In this document: piece after piece, positions 60,000 to 64,000 of the stretch | Layout: every line of letters begins with the position of its first letter | How positions within the stretch are numbered: the stretch's first letter is position 1 | Assembly: GCA_031216445.1 (NCBI GenBank) | Contig: CM062219.1 | Location: 20,444,501 to 20,508,500, forward strand | DNA length: 64,000 bases | Direction: 5' to 3' | DNA from: Lateolabrax maculatus | Taxonomy: Eukaryota; Chordata; Actinopteri; Acropomatiformes; Lateolabracidae | Notes under the pieces: generated by a model | Seen by the model: only the letters and a program-made list of their open reading frames with translations | The model's database searches: none | Told to the model about the DNA's origin: nothing | Program-made: the position numbers and the translations under genes

Positions 60000-60042
60000 C
60001 AACCAGGACTAGAAGGGACAAAATCCCTTCTAGTCCTGGTTG
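60000..60042. repeat. Perfect hairpin, 19-bp stem with 5-nt loop
   Basis: The arm AACCAGGACTAGAAGGGA (60001..60018) and its exact reverse complement TCCCTTCTAGTCCTGGTT (60024..60041) are separated by CAAAA. The C at 60000 and G at 60042 add a pair, with partial pairing beyond. Function is unknown. Confidence 0.95.
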
Positions 60043-60268
60043 GATGATGGATTCTATTCCAGGACGAGTACCAGCTGAATGCTGATCTACACTGCGTGTC
60101 TGACTTTATTCATCAGCTCAGTGACAGAAACCTGTTATTGTGTCCGCGTTTTGGTCTGTCGATGTCACTGTGACGCACGGCCGGGTGGAGACCGTGTGAC
60201 ATCACTCCTCTGGGGTTAAAGGGCGTTTCTGTGACACACCATAACCATAACGACGGGGTTTCACCTCC

Positions 60269-60271
<3 letters not shown>

Positions 60272-60322
<51 letters not shown>
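60272..60322. repeat. (GT)n microsatellite
   Basis: Uninterrupted GT run followed by a G-rich stretch (GGGCGGGGGGTGGGGGGG). Confidence 0.95.
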
Positions 60323-60326
<4 letters not shown>

Positions 60327-61314
60327 CGGGGGGTGGGGGGGTTGTGTCAGCATTAATGGAGTGGAGGTGTGTGTTGTTGGTTTGAGTCACGTCTGACAGT
60401 TTAATTCCTGCCTGATGTCATGAGAAAGTTTGTCCACAAGAAAACAGGCAGCAAAGTCTCACAGAGACTGAAAATCACACAACACCACAACACACTCTGA
60501 ACTTACTCACTCATATATGAGTTTAAATGAAAAATGATAATTTTGTCTTTGTCAGCTGCTGTTTGCATACAAACTTTGAACATGACTAAACATTAATTAC
60601 TTACGTGCAGTTGTTTTCTTCTGCCGAGCCCCTTTGAGACAGGCTACAATCCCTGTATTATTTTGAATTTTAAAGCACAGTTACAGTTTATTCCAAATGT
60701 GGGTCTTATTTTCATTGTTTGGTCCATCATTTTTGTCAGTGTATAATAACATTGTACTCATCAAATTAATTGCCAAGATCTGGGCACATAGTGAACATCA
60801 CACGGAGTCAGACAGTTTAGGGAACACAATTGGAAAATGAGTGTAAATGTATGTTTTCTGCTGCTGTTGTTTTAATACAGAAAATAAACAGTGAAAATGG
60901 ATTAGATGGATCAGACAGTTTGTCCTTGTTAATTAAATGACTCACCTGAAGATGAAAACAGGAAAACAGTCTATTTTGATTCCTTTAAAAAACTGAACAG
61001 TTGCTGTTTTTGTCATTAGTGTGCCTTTTTGCCTTTGTCCTCATGATGTAATTACAGAGTAAACAGATCATTCACACAACATAATGACACATTTTTGTAA
61101 ATATTTGATTTTGTTTTATAAAGTAATTACATAGTAATAACAGAAAGAACGAAATTCAAAAATAAAATAAAAAATAATTTAAAGATTTAAAATGAAAGAC
61201 AATTAGAGACCAGAAGAACCCAAAACAGGAATGTAACTGATTATTTGTGTATCTTTAGATTTAGGATTCATGTTAATATATGTGAACAAAAATAATGAAT
61301 AATTCATGTGTCTA

Positions 61315-61345
<31 letters not shown>

Positions 61346-61661
61346 GTGTCACCCTAAGCCTTGTGGCTAATAATAATCTGAAGGTACAGACGGTGTAACA
61401 AATCAACACTGAATATGTACGTCAACAACACACACACACACTCACACACCTGTGTCAGTCAGTCATTTGTTTGGGATTTGTCAGATTTAATTCAGGAACA
61501 TTAATCTGCTACATAACAAACTGCAAACATAAAGTTTGTAGGAAGTCAAGGTGATATCTTTCACCTGAGGCTGTTGATTGGTCAGGGCTCGAGCTGCTTC
61601 TGTTGGAGTCCTGACCAATCAGAAGGCTCGTGAGCTGTGTCAGAACTGAAGTGTGTTCAGG

Positions 61662-61825
61662 TGCAGTTCGTCTACTGTCTGTGAGTTGCTGCTCCAAGGA
61701 AACTCTGATTGTATTGAAGTGAATGGGGAAACCCCCAACTTGTCTCTACAAGTACAAAGTCGGAGAAGTTTTGACACAACCAGTTCATCTCTTCAGAGAT
61801 CATTTACCTTCTTCTGACACCTGTC
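61662..61825 (+). repeat. Dispersed repeat, copy 2
   Basis: Same family as 36391..36555, sharing TGCAGTTC, AGTTGCTGCTCCAAG, GTATTGAAGTGAATGGG, CCCCCAACTT and CATTTACCTTCTTCT in order. Confidence 0.8.
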
Positions 61826-64000
61826 TGAGGGCAGATTTTCAGAATAAATGTTTGACTCAGATTGACAGGTGTATCAGCCTATCACAGCTCAGCTCCACCC
61901 AGGCTCCATCTGAAATGGCTTAGTATATGGTGCATTCACCATTTTGTAGTCTTGACCAGTGAGAATATCCCCCCCGAAATATGGACTGAACAGGAAAAAA
62001 AGGCAACATTAAAAAAAACTGCTGGGTGAAAGAAATGACCTGATAGATTTATTTTGCCATCTAAAGATGAATGGATGAACATGTGAAAAATAAACTTTCA
62101 TTCATTGTCCTCCATCAGGAATTAAAGTGGAGCCACAAGCTCCACTAATCAATCAGAAAGAAATCAGTGACTGATGCATTGCTCCTCTCATGTATTGTGT
62201 GTGCAATCAATGACTGATGGGACGATTGTGTGCGATTGGTGTTTGTGATTTTACTAATGTTGCTTGCGGCCTGCGGCTCACATATAAAGATCTTGTATTA
62301 TATTGTGAGGTTGATGCCTGATGAAGGTCTATGACTGGTAATTTAGCTTTTTCATTTGGTTAGCGCTGACAGTGTATGACCGGTTTCATCCTCCTATCTG
62401 CTGTCCACCTCGTGGTGATGTAAAACGTGTAAAAACAGAGGTCTGATCCTGCGCCTGTTTGCTGACATGATTCTGTTGATCTGACCTCGTTAATGATGAT
62501 GAGCGGCTGTTGGTTTTCGGCTTTTGGCCTGAAGTTTTTCTCTAAATATCATTTTCAACCTTGACTGACTAATTGCAGCTCGGTGGGCCGAGCAGCTATG
62601 CGATGAACTTTGACCTCCAGAATGAAACACACTGAGCATGAAAACCGTTTGATATTCTTAGATTTTCAAATTCTTTTGAAATTATATATTTTTAAATGTA
62701 TAACATAGAGATGACAAGACAAAAGGTCAAAGTGGGCATTATACATGAGGTAGATAGGTATATAACTATTATATTTTAGATATTAATGAAACACACAAAA
62801 GGAATGCAGTTAAACTAAAGTCAGCCTGTAGGAATAACCAATGTCACTTAAATTAAAACATTAAAACTCAAAAGAGAAAAAAAAGGAAGTTTTTTCCCCC
62901 AAACTCTAAATGTAGGACAGCTCCTGTAAAGAACTGAAAGCTGCTGTTGACTCTCATTCTGACCTCCAGTTTGAAGATAAAAGAATATGTGAGGCGTTAT
63001 TATTTTTAGACGAGCTGCGACCACGACTCTGGATGACATTAGTTTATGGCTCCGTGAATGTGCACCCCCCACCACCACCACACACACACACAGAGTCAGC
63101 CCTGCACCGCTGGCCTCGTCCTGAGCGTGGCTCTGATCAGATCTGATCAGTTTCCGCTCAGCTTGCTCTCTCACAGCGTGAACACAAAGAGGCAGCAGCA
63201 TAAATTTCCTTGCCGTGTTTTTCTCTATAATTTCATGCAGCAGAGCAGCTGCAGGGCCTTTTCGTACGTCCGTCCGTCTGACTGTCTGACCGCGCTTCCA
63301 GTCCCAGCTGAGCAGGTTGCAAGATGAACGTCAAGAAGTTTATCCAACGTGGAGCTGAGGCCAACCCGCAGTGACATCAACTCAAAGAAATAACGGTGCA
63401 TTTAACCACATGATAAGACTGTTTCAACCATAAAATGTACGCAAATATTCAACTGTAACAGCTAAAGGGATGTACCCAGGCCTGACAAACTTCTCTCTCA
63501 AGCTTTTTCTTTTTTTTCCTTCACACGACTATAAACAAGTCTAAAAGTGTGTCATTATTAGGCCTACCATTCAAATTAGCTATGAAGACATTTGCCTTCA
63601 GACGTCATACTGGTACATTTCAGGCATAGCCTTAAGTAACTTTTTAAAAAGCTGATATGTGATTGAGGCCACAGGTAATGTCATGACCTGCCTTTGTTCC
63701 TCCCTCTTGTTTAACAGTGTTTCTGCTGTGGACTTTCTAGGACTAGGTTTTCCATGTTCTGTTTCTATTTATAGTATTGTGATTCATTCATAGTTTCCTG
63801 TTTTAATTTTGAAGTAGTCTCTTCATTTCAGTTTTCATTTCCTACCTTTGTGTGTTTTCCCACCTTTCTAATTGTCTCCACCTGTTCCTTGTTAACCTCA
63901 CCTGTCTTCACTTCCCTCATCAGTTCCTTTACTTATATCAGCCCAGATTCTTTGTTCCAAGTTGATTTGTCTTTGTTTGTGGTTGGTTTCAGTTCCTTGT

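Larger units (their letters stand above)
58250..64000. other. Gene-poor right end of the window
   Basis: No conserved coding exon is seen. It holds TATG/TACA words at about 59050..59090, a 12-bp GAGGCAGGTAGA tandem at about 59310..59345, a hairpin at 60000..60042, GT runs at 60272..60322 and 61314..61348, and the second copy of a dispersed repeat at 61662..61825. The stretch 63,100-63,340 is somewhat CpG-richer and may lead to a gene beyond the edge. Confidence 0.45.

Noticed and set aside
63324..63376. Short ATG frame MNVKKFIQRGAEANPQ as a possible first exon of a BAR-type or other gene at the right edge
   Set aside because: It stops after 16 codons, no GT donor follows the frame, and I cannot match it to a family. 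It may be chance in a CpG-richer patch.
1..64000. CRISPR arrays, operons, ribosome-binding sites or prophage
   Set aside because: The window is vertebrate nuclear DNA. Tandem arrays present are microsatellites, and no spacer-repeat pattern was seen.

Overview
This is a stretch of vertebrate nuclear DNA, almost certainly from a ray-finned and probably spiny-rayed (percomorph) fish. It has spliced genes with GT-AG introns, long CA/GT microsatellites, CpG-rich promoters, fish-type L2/Rex1-like LINE tails, a tRNA-derived SINE, hAT and Tc1 transposon remnants, and short interspersed repeats that I recognise from percomorph genomes. Nothing bacterial or viral is visible. I rebuilt the gene models by hand from splice signals, reading-frame phase and remembered human protein sequences.

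Layout. Positions 1-8,000 (minus strand) hold the first two coding exons of mbd2, encoding the methyl-CpG-binding domain; the rest of the gene lies beyond the left edge. Positions 8,300-15,400 are a transposon-rich spacer with a degenerate hAT element and a Tc1 fragment. Positions 15,400-22,000 (plus) hold the homologue of human C18orf54/LAS2, with 14 coding exons. The mbd2 and LAS2 genes are also close together on human 18q21, so this is conserved linkage. Positions 24,747-27,212 (minus) hold spag16, the axonemal central-pair WD-repeat protein PF20, in only three coding exons. Positions 28,100-41,869 (plus) hold a complete wdr91, an endosomal WD-repeat protein of 758 residues in 17 coding exons. 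One of its introns has all the marks of an AT-AC U12-type (minor spliceosome) intron. Positions 43,303-44,321 (plus) hold a two-exon gene for a charged acidic/lysine-rich protein that I cannot name firmly. Positions 48,317-50,543 (plus) hold thap1, with an unusual poly-glutamate insertion. From 50,544 to the right edge I see no gene, only repeats: a Tc1 remnant, the 3' end of a LINE with a readable reverse-transcriptase C-terminus, long CA/GT runs and an 18-bp perfect hairpin.

The genes form no pathway or operon. The spag16 and wdr91 genes are divergent and about 1 kb apart. Two RFX-type X-boxes just upstream of spag16 fit cilia-linked transcription.

The most noteworthy observations are the AT-AC intron of wdr91, the paired X-boxes and compact structure of spag16, simple repeats lying directly against several 3' splice sites, a tandem triplication carrying a splice donor in LAS2, and a hAT transposase remnant whose segments are out of order.
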